A DNA stretch of 25,442 bases, taken from DASUZD01 sp036377055 (GTDB taxonomy: Bacteria > Actinomycetota > Thermoleophilia > Gaiellales > Gaiellaceae). The notes below the pieces were generated by a model. It ran no database searches and was not told the origin of the DNA. It saw nothing but the letters and a program-made list of their open reading frames with translations. Below, piece by piece: positions 7,017-13,704 of this stretch (positions are counted from its first letter, which is position 1; the number at the start of each line of letters is the position of its first letter). A program made the position numbers and the translations under genes. The stretch covers positions 1 to 25,442 of the forward strand of contig DASUZD010000260.1 in NCBI GenBank assembly GCA_036377055.1, read 5' to 3'.

Positions 7017-8210
7017 CTAAACAAAAAGCGGTTCGGCCTGAACGATCGCAAGGTGCGCCGCAACGTCCGCCAGAAAACCTTTCGGAAAGTTGAGCGTCGA
7101 TGTCTCGGCGCGGCGAAGGAACCCGCGAGTCGCGCGTTCGGAGAGAGGCAGCGGGGGGTACTCGAGAAACTCGGCAAGGTGCTGGTACTCGTATCGAACG
7201 GGCCACATCGATAGGTCAGCGCGATGGACACGTCCTCCGACACTCCAGGCGGCCTTCGGCCACGGGGCTCGGTCACGCAGAGGTTGATCTCGTGACGCGT
7301 CGTATGGTTGTGGGTCGCGGAGACGCTCTCCGACCCAACGTGCGACTGGGACGCTCACGGCGTTACCCACAAGCTTCCACCGAAACCCGCTGTGCCGTCG
7401 CCGATCGCAGGCGGGCGCCGTCCAATCAGGGAGGAACCCTTGGAGGCGTTCAGCATCACGTACGTCTGGCGTTGCGACGAGTCCATCCTGGAACCGAATT
7501 GCAGGAGGCGACGGAATTCCGATTGTCGACCCACCCTTGAGCGTCGGGATAGCGTCGACCGCCCAGCCAAGACCGCGGATTCCTTCCGTCCAGTAAAAGC
7601 CGCACGCGACCTCAGACGGTTCGGGCCACTCGTGCTCGCGGGCGTCTCCGACGAAGAGGACCTCGCGGGGGTCCGCACTCCGTGACGCGAGCAAGATGAC
7701 ACGCTGGCGACGCTGGGGAAGCCCGAAGGCCCTCGTATCGACGACGCGATACGCCCATTTCAACCCGAGAGCCTCCAGCGACCGCGTCAGGAACCGCATG
7801 GCCGCACCACGATCGAGTTGGAGCATGAACGGCACGTTCTCGAGCAGAAGCCAGCGCGGCTCGGTCCGTTCGACGAGACGAAGCACCTCGGCGACGAGGC
7901 CTGAGTTCGCCCCGCGAATCCCCGCTGTCCGTCCGGCTTGGCTCAGGTCCTGACAAGGGAAGCCTGCAGCGCAGACGTCCGCCGCAGGGATCGCCTCGAG
8001 CTCACGAATATCTGCCGTCAGAGGTACACGTGGGAAATGTTCGCTGAGGACGCGCTGAGCCGCGGGGTCGATCTCGCACAGCAGAACGGTCTGATGGCCC
8101 GCCGCATCGAGCCCGGCTTCGATCCCGCCGATGCCGGCGAACAGGCCGACGATCGTAAGCCGGTCCGGTCGTACGGATGCATCTCCAACCTGATGCGTCT
8201 GGATCGACAT
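7017..8210 (-). CDS. DNA (cytosine-5) methyltransferase
   Basis: A 397-residue C5-cytosine methyltransferase that moves a methyl group from S-adenosylmethionine to C5 of a target cytosine. Conserved motifs are all present in order: motif I VGLFAGIGGIEAGLDAAGH (21-39), motif IV AAGFPCQDLSQAGR with catalytic Cys86, motif VI LLENVPFML with Glu124, motif VIII QRRQR at 166-170, motif IX RDAERLQGF, and motif X VGNAVSVPVARWVG near 281. A target recognition region of about 80 residues lies between VIII and IX, a size suggesting a single recognition site. After motif X comes an unusual tail of about 100 residues. The ATG at 8210 has no ribosome site but follows a TAGCAT box by 8 bases. The recognition sequence cannot be read from the protein. 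Confidence 0.95.
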   Translation of the reverse strand: MSIQTHQVGDASVRPDRLTIVGLFAGIGGIEAGLDAAGHQTVLLCEIDPAAQRVLSEHFPRVPLTADIRELEAIPAADVCAAGFPCQDLSQAGRTAGIRGANSGLVAEVLRLVERTEPRWLLLENVPFMLQLDRGAAMRFLTRSLEALGLKWAYRVVDTRAFGLPQRRQRVILLASRSADPREVLFVGDAREHEWPEPSEVACGFYWTEGIRGLGWAVDAIPTLKGGSTIGIPSPPAIRFQDGLVATPDVRDAERLQGFLPDWTAPACDRRRHSGFRWKLVGNAVSVPVARWVGERLRDPQPYDASRDQPLRDRAPWPKAAWSVGGRVHRADLSMWPVRYEYQHLAEFLEYPPLPLSERATRGFLRRAETSTLNFPKGFLADVAAHLAIVQAEPLFV

Positions 8211-8218
8211 CGAAGGCG

Positions 8219-8224
8219 ATGCTA
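8219..8224 (-). promoter_or_regulatory. Candidate -10 box for the methyltransferase operon
   Basis: On the minus strand TAGCAT is followed by 8 bases and then the ATG, with no Shine-Dalgarno sequence between them. This is the same layout seen ahead of several host genes in the window, so even the acquired cassette seems to use a host-type leaderless promoter. No clear -35 box is seen. Confidence 0.4.
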
Positions 8225-8310
8225 TGGAGCCGCGCGGACGAACCCTTCGTGAATCAAGCGGCTCCGGCCTTTCGTGGAGAGGGTGTTACAGATTCGGCAC
8301 GCGGTCCGTT

Positions 8311-9135
8311 CTACGCCAGTCCTGGAGCCTCCTCGACGCGGTGCGGCTCGCGCCTTCGCGCGACCCACCAGTTGAGCTCGGCGCCGAAGACGATCACGTT
8401 CGACATCACGTAGAGCCAGACGAGCAGGATCGCGGGGCTGCCGAACGTCTTCAGCGTCGGGTTCAGGTGCGTGAAGCGGTTGTAGATCGGCAGCACCTGG
8501 AAGCTCGCCTCGAGGATCACCGCCGCGAAGGTCGCCCCCGGTAGCACCTCGCGCATGGTTACCTCCGCGTTCGTCAGGAGCCGGTACACGGAGACGAGGA
8601 AGGCGAAGATGCCGGCCGTCGAGATCGCGACCGTGAAGACGTACGCCGTGGTCGCGTCGAGCACGCCCGGCGCGCGGTGGCGCAGGAACGCGACGCCGAA
8701 CGACCCGACGAGGAGCGCGACGAAGAGCGTCACCAGCGAGCCGACCATCAGCAGCAGCGCGATCCCCTTTCCGCGCAGGAACGAGCGGTTCGGCCGGCCA
8801 TAGACGATGTTGAAGGCGGACTCGAGCACGCTGAAGAGCGAGAGCGCCGTCCACAGGAAGGCGGCGGCGCCGATGATCCCGAGCGTCGCAGCGTTCCGCT
8901 GCACGGCGCGCACGAGCTGGACGATCTGCGAGATCGGCGCCCCCGGCAGCGCGTGCTTGATCTCCGTGACGAGGAAGCTCGACTCGTCGGCGCGGCCGGT
9001 GAGGCCGAGCAGCGCGAGCGCGAGGAACGTCAGCGGCACGAACGAGAGCAGCGCGAAGTAGGCGATCATCGCGGCGAGGTGCGTGCCCCGATCCTCGAAG
9101 AACTTCTGCACGAGCCGCCGCTTCCGGATCCGCAC
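8311..9135 (-). CDS. YihY/BrkB family inner membrane protein
   Basis: A 274-residue polytopic membrane protein of the YihY/BrkB (formerly 'RNase BN') family. The hallmark N terminus FFEDRGTHLAAMIAYFALLSFVPL is present, followed by about five further hydrophobic segments, an IVYGRPNRSFLRGKGIALLL loop, and the C-terminal YNRFTHLNPTLKTFGSPAIL, LVWLYVMSNVIVFGAELNWW and WVARR, all typical. The family's function is not settled; older claims of ribonuclease activity are not accepted for these proteins. Start is GTG at 9135, only 35 bases from the divergent gene's likely start at 9171, so the two share a very compact promoter region. The 100 bases downstream, up to the methyltransferase, hold only that gene's promoter. 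Confidence 0.9.
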   Translation of the reverse strand: MRIRKRRLVQKFFEDRGTHLAAMIAYFALLSFVPLTFLALALLGLTGRADESSFLVTEIKHALPGAPISQIVQLVRAVQRNAATLGIIGAAAFLWTALSLFSVLESAFNIVYGRPNRSFLRGKGIALLLMVGSLVTLFVALLVGSFGVAFLRHRAPGVLDATTAYVFTVAISTAGIFAFLVSVYRLLTNAEVTMREVLPGATFAAVILEASFQVLPIYNRFTHLNPTLKTFGSPAILLVWLYVMSNVIVFGAELNWWVARRREPHRVEEAPGLA

Positions 9136-9156
9136 GAGCCGGAGTATGGCCTGTGT

Positions 9157-9162
9157 TAGCGT
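9157..9162 (+). promoter_or_regulatory. Candidate -10 box for the Roadblock gene
   Basis: TAGCGT is followed by 8 bases and the GTG at 9171. Because the box overlaps the earlier in-frame GTG at 9153, it favours the later start. No Shine-Dalgarno sequence is visible. Confidence 0.4.
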
Positions 9163-9170
9163 CGGAACCA

Positions 9171-9554
9171 GTGGCCGCCGCGGAAGCGCTCAAAGACTTG
9201 ATGGAGATCTCCTCGCAGGTGCGAAGCGCGGTCGTCTTCTCACCGGACGGAGCCGTCGAGGCCTCTACGCTCGGCGACGACTCGCGCGGCGCCGAGCTCG
9301 CTCGGAGGGCGAAGGAGCTGCTCGACGCCGCCGGCGAGGTCCGCGGGTCTGGCGGCGAGCTGAACCAGCTGGAGGTCGCGACGGCGGAGGGAAGCGTCTT
9401 CGTCGTCCGAGACCTCGATGCCGAGCGGATCATCGCGGCGACGACGAGTCCCGATCCCACCGTCGGCCTCGTCTTCTACGACCTGAAGAGCTGCCTGCGC
9501 GACGCGGGCCGGAAGCAGCCGCCGAAGTCGGGACGGAAGAAGGCGGATGCGTAG
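9171..9554 (+). CDS. Roadblock/LC7 domain protein
   Basis: A 127-residue cytoplasmic protein made almost entirely of a Roadblock/LC7 (profilin-like, MglB-like) domain: a helix (AAAEALKDLMEISSQVRS), a strand pair (AVVFSPDGAVEASTL), a central helix (GAELARRAKELLDAAGEVRG), strands with LNQLEVATAEGSVFVVRDLD, and IIAATTSPDPTVGLVFYDLK with a final helix. The tail is basic (RKQPPKSGRKKADA). These domains usually dimerise and, in bacteria, regulate small GTPases, but no MglA-like GTPase is seen in this window. GTG 9171 is preferred over GTG 9153 because of the -10-like box between them. The stop overlaps the ATG of the next small gene by 8 bases, and pyrE follows directly. Confidence 0.8.
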   Translation: MAAAEALKDLMEISSQVRSAVVFSPDGAVEASTLGDDSRGAELARRAKELLDAAGEVRGSGGELNQLEVATAEGSVFVVRDLDAERIIAATTSPDPTVGLVFYDLKSCLRDAGRKQPPKSGRKKADA

Positions 9555-9747
9555 GCTGCTCGGGCTCGCGAGCCTCGTCGGCATCGGCATGGCCGCGGCG
9601 GCGTACGTCCGCCGAAGCGTGGGGCACAGGCGCGAGCGGGTCGATCTCTACTACGACGACGGGTCGATGGTCTCGCTCCCCGAAGGCTCGTCCGCGGCCG
9701 CTCCGCTGCTCGCGCTCGGGCGGGAGACGCTTCGCGCGGCGCAGTGA
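9547..9747 (+). CDS. Small single-pass membrane protein
   Basis: A 66-residue protein not assigned to a family. The start MRRLLGLASLVGIGMAAAAY is a basic then hydrophobic helix that looks like a membrane anchor or uncleaved signal. It is followed by basic VRRSVGHRRERVDLYYDDGS and a short strand-like LYYDDGSMVSLPEGS. It overlaps the Roadblock gene by 8 bases and its TGA overlaps the pyrE GTG, so it is translated as part of this small operon. The overlaps on both sides and the continued GC-rich codon use support it being a real gene. A partner role for the Roadblock protein at the membrane is possible but purely positional inference. Confidence 0.7.
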   Translation: MRRLLGLASLVGIGMAAAAYVRRSVGHRRERVDLYYDDGSMVSLPEGSSAAAPLLALGRETLRAAQ

Positions 9748-10277
9748 AGGGGTCCGACCTCGCGGCGGCGCTGCGGGAGCATGCGTACCTCGAGGGCGAC
9801 TTCGTCCTGCGTTCGGGTCGCCGGTCGCGCTACTACCTCGACAAGTACCGCTTCGAGACGCGTCCCGACCTCCTCCGGCTGCTCGGCGAGCGGATCGCGG
9901 CCGAAGCCGCCGAGCACGCGCCGGAGGCCGCTCGACTGGCCGGTCCTGAGCTGGGCGCAGTCGCGTTGACGGCTGCCGCCTCGCTCGCGGGCGGGCTTCC
10001 GTTCCTGATCGTGCGCAAGGAAGCGAAGGGCTACGGCACCGCCAAGCGGCTCGAAGGCGTGTTCGAGGCCGGCGAGGAGGTCTGCCTCGTGGAGGACATC
10101 GTGACCTCGGGAGGCGCGGCGGTCGGCGCCGTCGAGGCGCTTCGCGAGGCGGGGCTCGTCTGCCGGACGGCGGTCTGCGTAGTCGACCGGGAGGAGGGCG
10201 GGGCCGATGCGCTGGCGCGCCACGCGGTCCGGCTCCGGCCGCTCTTCCGGGGGTCCGACCTCTTCGCGAGTTCGTGA
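9744..10277 (+). CDS. pyrE: Orotate phosphoribosyltransferase
   Basis: A 177-residue type I phosphoribosyltransferase that joins orotate and PRPP to make orotidine-5'-phosphate in pyrimidine synthesis. Motifs: GDFVLRSGRRSRYYLDKYRF at 18-37 (orotate side), PFLIVRKEAKGYGTAKRLEG with the flexible catalytic loop lysines, and the PRPP-binding VCLVEDIVTSGGAAVGAVEA at 113-132 with the acidic pair Glu117-Asp118. Start is GTG 9744, overlapping the preceding stop. The length is slightly short of many PyrE proteins but complete. pyrF, the next pathway step, lies about 460 bases downstream after hup, so the two are close but have separate promoters. Confidence 0.94.
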   Translation: MKGSDLAAALREHAYLEGDFVLRSGRRSRYYLDKYRFETRPDLLRLLGERIAAEAAEHAPEAARLAGPELGAVALTAAASLAGGLPFLIVRKEAKGYGTAKRLEGVFEAGEEVCLVEDIVTSGGAAVGAVEALREAGLVCRTAVCVVDREEGGADALARHAVRLRPLFRGSDLFASS

Positions 10278-10295
10278 CACCGCAAACCCGCATGG

Positions 10296-10323
10296 TTGAC
10301 TGAACCTCGCAGCCTGTTAGGGT
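10296..10323 (+). promoter_or_regulatory. hup promoter (TTGACT - 16 bp - TAGGGT)
   Basis: TTGACT at 10296-10301, a 16-base spacer, then TAGGGT at 10318-10323. This is the clearest housekeeping sigma promoter in the window. Transcription should start near 10330 and give a leader of about 34 bases that carries an AGGAGG ribosome site at 10350-10355, 8 bases before the GTG. Confidence 0.75.
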
Positions 10324-10363
10324 CTTGCGCCGTGGTCAGGTACGCCGACAGGAGGAGTGGCTA

Positions 10364-10642
10364 GTGACGAAGAAGGATTTCGTGGACAAGATCGCCTCGA
10401 AGACGGATCTCTCGAGGCGGGATGCGGAGAAGGCAGTCGACGCCTTCCTCGACACCGTGACCGAGTCGCTCAAGAGCGGCCAAGAGATCACCTTCACCGG
10501 GTTCGGAAAGTTCTCGACGCAGCACCGCAAGGAGCGTCAGGGGGTCAATCCGCGCAACCCGAGCCAGAAGGTGACGATCCCCGCCGCGCGGGTGCCGCGC
10601 TTCTCGGCGGGAAGCTCGCTGAAGCAGGCGGTGCGCCAGTAG
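10364..10642 (+). CDS. hup: HU-family DNA-binding protein
   Basis: A 92-residue nucleoid protein of the HU/IHF family that binds and bends DNA as a dimer. The sequence runs from TKKDFVDKIASKTDLSRRDA, through FLDTVTESLKSGQEITFTGF and GKF, to the DNA-binding arm RQGVNPRNPSQKVTIPAARV and PRFSAGSSLKQAV, all typical. It lacks the long Lys/Ala-rich tail found in mycobacterial and streptomycete HupB/HupS. GTG 10364 is chosen because it gives the standard N terminus and follows AGGAGG by 8 bases; a TTG at 10325 in the same frame lies upstream within the leader and is not needed. A strong promoter precedes the gene and a hairpin terminator follows it. Confidence 0.95.
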   Translation: MTKKDFVDKIASKTDLSRRDAEKAVDAFLDTVTESLKSGQEITFTGFGKFSTQHRKERQGVNPRNPSQKVTIPAARVPRFSAGSSLKQAVRQ

Positions 10643-10671
10643 CGCACGCAGCATCGCAGCGCGTGGATCTC

Positions 10672-10694
10672 GAGGGCCGCCGCGTGCGGCCCTC
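10672..10694 (+). terminator. Hairpin terminator after hup
   Basis: GAGGGCCGC pairs perfectly with GCGGCCCTC across a 5-base loop, a 9-bp GC-rich stem 30 bases after the hup stop. It is followed by GTCGTCTCGGTCC and not a clean T run, as is common in very GC-rich genomes. Confidence 0.65.
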
Positions 10695-10718
10695 GTCGTC
10701 TCGGTCCGCAGCCACGGC

Positions 10719-10724
10719 TAGCCT
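10719..10724 (+). promoter_or_regulatory. Candidate -10 box for pyrF
   Basis: TAGCCT lies 10 bases before the ATG. The leader would be at most a few bases long and contains no good ribosome site. No clear -35 box is seen; the hup terminator occupies the region just upstream. Confidence 0.35.
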
Positions 10725-10734
10725 ACGGGCCCAG

Positions 10735-11664
10735 ATGGCGCAGGACGTCCAGGCAGAGCCTGCCGTCGCGACGGCTTGCTTCGCGGACCGGCTCGCCGAG
10801 CAGGTCGAGCGGAAGCGCAGTCAGCTCGTGGTCGGGCTCGACCCGAGGCCCGACCTGCTGCCCGTCGAGCTGAAGGGCGACGCGCACCTCGGGCGCGAGC
10901 ACGCGGCCGAGGCGTGCGCCCGCTTCTGCCGCGGTCTCGTGGACGCCGTGGCGTCCTACGTCGTCGCGGTCAAGCCGCAGGTCGCGTTCTTCGAGGCGCT
11001 CGGCGCCGACGGAATGCGGGCGCTCGAAGAGGTTTGCGACTACGCCCGTCTCGCAGGCCTGCTCGTGATCGCCGACGGCAAGCGCGCCGACGTCGCCTCG
11101 ACCGCGCGCGCGTACGCCGCGGCGTATCTGGAGAGGCGCTCGGACGCGCCGCCGCTCGTCGACGCCTTGACCGTCAACCCGTACCTCGGCCGCGACGCGC
11201 TCGAGCCCTTCTTCCACGCGTGCCGGCGAGACGGCGCCGGGGTCTTCTGCCTCGTCAAGACGTCGAACGCGGGCGGAGCGGACGTGCAGGACCTCGCGCT
11301 CTCGGACGGCCGGCCGCTCTGGCAGGCGGTCGCGCAACTCGTCTCGGACTGGGGCGAGGATCTCGTCGGCGACCACGGTCTCTCGAGCGTGGGCGCGGTC
11401 GTCGGCGCGACGCACCCGCGGGCGGTGGGCGAGGCGCGCCGGCTGATGCCGCAGGCGGTGCTCCTCCTGCCCGGGGTCGGCGCGCAGGGCGCGACGCCCG
11501 CCGACGTCGCACGTGCCTTCACGAGCGGCCCGGCGAGCGCGCTCGTCACCGTCTCGCGCTCCGTCATCTACGCGTTCCGAACCGTGGGCGCCGAGTGGCG
11601 GCAGGCCGCAGGCGCCGAGGCCGCGCGGCTGCGGCGCGAGGTCTGGGCCGTCTCCGGCTGGTAG
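10735..11664 (+). CDS. pyrF: Orotidine-5'-phosphate decarboxylase, long subfamily 2
   Basis: A 309-residue OMP decarboxylase that makes UMP, the last step of de novo pyrimidine synthesis. It belongs to the long subfamily (PyrF type 2) found in mycobacteria and relatives. Evidence: LVVGLDPRPDLLP at 31-43, YVVAVKPQVAFFEALG with Lys80, the catalytic VIADGKRADVASTA with D114-x-K116-x-x-D119, TVNPYLG, FCLVKTSNAG, VVGATHP, LLLPGVGAQG and SRSVIYAF. The frame stays open far upstream through hup, but the ATG at 10735 sits just after the hup terminator and gives a normal N terminus. A LysM gene begins 4 bases after its stop. Confidence 0.95.
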   Translation: MAQDVQAEPAVATACFADRLAEQVERKRSQLVVGLDPRPDLLPVELKGDAHLGREHAAEACARFCRGLVDAVASYVVAVKPQVAFFEALGADGMRALEEVCDYARLAGLLVIADGKRADVASTARAYAAAYLERRSDAPPLVDALTVNPYLGRDALEPFFHACRRDGAGVFCLVKTSNAGGADVQDLALSDGRPLWQAVAQLVSDWGEDLVGDHGLSSVGAVVGATHPRAVGEARRLMPQAVLLLPGVGAQGATPADVARAFTSGPASALVTVSRSVIYAFRTVGAEWRQAAGAEAARLRREVWAVSGW

Positions 11665-11668
11665 CGCC

Positions 11669-12016
11669 GTGGACCTGCCCCGGCGCGAGCTCGCGCGCTT
11701 CGCGGCTCCGGCCGCCTTCCTCCTCGCGGTGACCGTCGCCGCCCTCCTCGTCCGCGCGGGCTTCGAGGCCGGAAGCACCGACACCGGCGGCCCGACGACG
11801 GCGCTCACCACGACAAGGCAGGCCGCCGCGACCACGACCGTGAGCACGTCCACGACGACGACGCAGCCCGCGAAGGTCTTCTACACGATTCAGTCCGGCG
11901 ACACGCTCGACGTCGTCGCGGCCAGGTACGGCAAGTCCGTGGACGACCTGCTCGCCCTCAACCCGGGCGTCGACCCTCACGCGCTCAGGGTCGGGCAGAA
12001 GATCCGCGTTGGCTGA
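11669..12016 (+). CDS. Membrane-anchored LysM protein
   Basis: A 115-residue protein with three parts: a short basic start and a transmembrane helix at about 10-31 (RFAAPAAFLLAVTVAALLVR), a low-complexity Thr/Ser/Ala linker at about 36-66 (rich in TTT), and one C-terminal LysM domain at 71-114 (FYTIQSGDTLDVVAARYGKS, LLALNPGVDPHALRVGQKIRV). LysM binds the glycan backbone of peptidoglycan, so the protein likely sits in the membrane with its domain in the wall. No enzymatic domain is attached. GTG 11669 follows the pyrF stop by 4 bases. Its stop overlaps the start of the following GNAT gene. The nearby D,D-carboxypeptidase supports a cell-wall role. Confidence 0.85.
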   Translation: MDLPRRELARFAAPAAFLLAVTVAALLVRAGFEAGSTDTGGPTTALTTTRQAAATTTVSTSTTTTQPAKVFYTIQSGDTLDVVAARYGKSVDDLLALNPGVDPHALRVGQKIRVG

Positions 12017-12563
12017 GGGCTACACCGTCCAGCGCGTTCCCGCGGAGACGCTGCTCGCCGAGCTGGTCGACGAGGTCGTCGACGTCTGGGCGAGCGCGCA
12101 CGGCCTCGCGGCCGCGCACGCCACACGGAGGGAGTTCGGCGGCGAGCGGCTCCCGCGGCACGCGTCGCGCGACGACTTCCGCTTCGTCGGCGCCTTCGCC
12201 TCCGACCGCCGGCTCGTCGGGTTCGTCTACGGCTACACCGGCGCGGCAGGCCAGTGGTGGTACGACAAGGTCGCATCCGCTCTCGACGACGACGCGGCCG
12301 GGGAGTGGCTCGACCCGCCGCACTTCGAGTTCACGGAGCTCGCGGTCGCGCCCGCCTACCAGAGGCGCGGCGTCGGGACCCGTCTCCACGACGAGGTGCT
12401 CGAGGACTTGCCGCACCGGCGGGCGCTGCTCTCCGCCCTCGCCGAGAACACGCGCGTGATCGCGTTCTACGAGCACCGCGGCTGGCGCGTGATCCTGCCC
12501 GAGCTGCGCTTCGAGCCGGGGCGGCCGCTGTTCTCCATCCTCGGACGGGAGCTCGACGACTAG
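12009..12563 (+). CDS. GNAT family N-acetyltransferase
   Basis: A 184-residue GCN5-related acetyltransferase that moves an acetyl group from acetyl-CoA to an unknown amine. The acetyl-CoA motif A is plain: FEFTELAVAPAYQRRGVGTR at 106-125 with the Q118-R-R-G-V-G pyrophosphate loop, followed by LHDEVLEDL, ALLSALAENTRVIAFYEHRG and WRVILPELRF at the C terminus. The N-terminal half carries RFVGAFASDRRLVGFVYGYT. The start is taken as TTG 12009, which overlaps the end of the LysM gene by 8 bases; no ATG or GTG lies close downstream. The substrate cannot be inferred. Confidence 0.88.
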   Translation: MAEGYTVQRVPAETLLAELVDEVVDVWASAHGLAAAHATRREFGGERLPRHASRDDFRFVGAFASDRRLVGFVYGYTGAAGQWWYDKVASALDDDAAGEWLDPPHFEFTELAVAPAYQRRGVGTRLHDEVLEDLPHRRALLSALAENTRVIAFYEHRGWRVILPELRFEPGRPLFSILGRELDD

Positions 12564-12566
12564 CCT
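12561..12566 (+). promoter_or_regulatory. Candidate -10 box for the D,D-carboxypeptidase
   Basis: TAGCCT, identical to the pyrF box, includes the TAG stop of the preceding gene. It ends 3 bases before GTG 12570 and 9 bases before GTG 12576, which favours the latter as a leaderless start. Confidence 0.3.
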
Positions 12567-12575
12567 TTGGTGGCA

Positions 12576-13697
12576 GTGCGGGTCAAGGTGCTGGTACTCG
12601 CGGCAACCGCGATGGCGCTCGCGCCGTCCGCCCATGCCGGACCGCCGCCGGTCGCCGCGCGCGCCTACTTCGTCGAGAACGCCGCGACCGGAGAGGTGCT
12701 CGCGCGCAAGGCCGACGGCGCGCGGCTGCCGATGGCGAGCCTGACGAAGCTGATGACGGTGGACGTCGCCCTCCGGCGGCTCCAGCCCGACCAGGTCGTC
12801 ACCGTTGCGGCCGGCGCGGCCTCGGTCGGCGAGTCGACGGTCGAGCTCGTGCCAGGCGAGCGGCTGACCGTGCGCGACCTGCTGAAGGCTGCGTTGATCC
12901 AGAGCGCCAATGACGCGGCCGACGCGCTCGCCTATGGGGCGTCAGCGGGAAACGCGTCCGCGTTCGTCGCGCAGATGAACGCCCGTGCGCGCGTGCTCGG
13001 GCTCAGCGACACGCACTACGAGCGCCCCGACGGCCTCGACGCCACCGGCCACTACTCGAGCGCGCGCGACGTGACGCGGCTCGCAGAGATCGTCATGCAC
13101 CAGCCGATCGTGCGGTCGATCGTCCGCGAGCGCACCGACACGATCGCGGGCGGCCGCGTCCTGCACACTTGGAACGACCTGCTCGGGAGCTTCCCCGGCC
13201 TGATCGGCGTCAAGACCGGCCACACGGCAGCAGCGGGCTGGTGCGAGGTCGGCGCGGCGCGCGGGCCGGGCCTGACGATCTACGCGACCGTTCTCGGCAG
13301 CCCGACGCGCGCGCAGCGAAACCGCGACCTCGCGGCGCTCCTGTCGTGGGGCCTCGACCGGTACCGCGTCGTGCCGGTCGTCCAGGCGCACCGGGTCTAC
13401 GCGCGAGCGACGGTCGGCTGGGGCCGCGGGCCGCTCGCGCTCGTCGCCGACCGGCAGCTCATGCGCTCGGTGCGCGTCGACCGGCCGCTCGTGGAGCGGG
13501 TCGTCGCCCCGCTGTCGGTCGAGCTGCCCGTCCAGCGCGGCGAGCGGCTCGGAAGCGTCAAGGTGTACGCGGGCCGGCGCTTCCTCGGCGAGCGCCCGCT
13601 CGTCGCGGCGCGCTCGATCCGGCGACCGGGCTGGGGCGGCCGCTTCGGCTGGTACGCCCGCCGGACCGTTCACCATCTGATCGGGTTCCTACCCTGA
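12576..13697 (+). CDS. D-alanyl-D-alanine carboxypeptidase (S11, DacA-like)
   Basis: A 373-residue secreted penicillin-binding protein of peptidase family S11, which removes the terminal D-Ala from peptidoglycan stem peptides outside the cell. From the GTG at 12576 it begins MRVKVLVLAATAMALAPSAH, a signal peptide cleaved near AHA-G. The three active-site motifs are intact: S55-L-T-K58 in LPMASLTKLMTV, S110-A-N112 in LIQSANDAAD, and K213-T-G215 in IGVKTGHTAAAGWC. A beta-rich C-terminal domain follows (RSVRVDRPLVERVVAPLSVE) and the chain ends with RRTVHHLIGFLP, a possible amphipathic membrane-binding helix as in DacA-type enzymes. TTG 12567 and GTG 12570 are other possible starts. It sits close to the LysM wall protein. 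Confidence 0.92.
   Translation: MRVKVLVLAATAMALAPSAHAGPPPVAARAYFVENAATGEVLARKADGARLPMASLTKLMTVDVALRRLQPDQVVTVAAGAASVGESTVELVPGERLTVRDLLKAALIQSANDAADALAYGASAGNASAFVAQMNARARVLGLSDTHYERPDGLDATGHYSSARDVTRLAEIVMHQPIVRSIVRERTDTIAGGRVLHTWNDLLGSFPGLIGVKTGHTAAAGWCEVGAARGPGLTIYATVLGSPTRAQRNRDLAALLSWGLDRYRVVPVVQAHRVYARATVGWGRGPLALVADRQLMRSVRVDRPLVERVVAPLSVELPVQRGERLGSVKVYAGRRFLGERPLVAARSIRRPGWGGRFGWYARRTVHHLIGFLP
13690..13695 (+). promoter_or_regulatory. Candidate -10 box for the PfkB kinase gene
   Basis: TACCCT overlaps the end of the carboxypeptidase gene and lies 9 bases before the GTG start. No ribosome site is seen in the 7-base gap. The match is weak on its own and rests on the recurring layout in this window. 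Confidence 0.25.
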
Positions 13698-13704
13698 CCC
13701 GGCC

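Larger units (their letters stand above)
5670..8210 (-). other. Accessory island: restriction-modification operon with Vsr
   Basis: Three same-strand genes, methyltransferase then PD-(D/E)XK-like protein then Vsr, fill this stretch with small gaps. Base composition differs from the surroundings: a sample of 60 bases at 6361-6420 has 33 G+C, while 15841-15900 has 46. The island sits between a pseudogene and the yihY gene, which suggests horizontal gain at a tolerant site. No integrase, terminal repeats or tRNA attachment site is visible. Confidence 0.7.

Noticed and set aside
6961..7206. N-terminal extension of the putative restriction enzyme to 7206
   Set aside because: Most of these codons lie inside the end of the methyltransferase gene and read as low-complexity Arg/Pro/Ser sequence typical of an off-frame shadow.
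8211..8310. tRNA gene or attachment site at the edge of the restriction island
   Set aside because: I looked for a cloverleaf and terminal repeats shared with the other edge near 5650 and could not find either.
10357..10734. HU-pyrF fused reading frame
   Set aside because: The upstream part of the frame is an off-frame reading of hup plus its terminator; the pyrF domain starts normally at ATG 10735.
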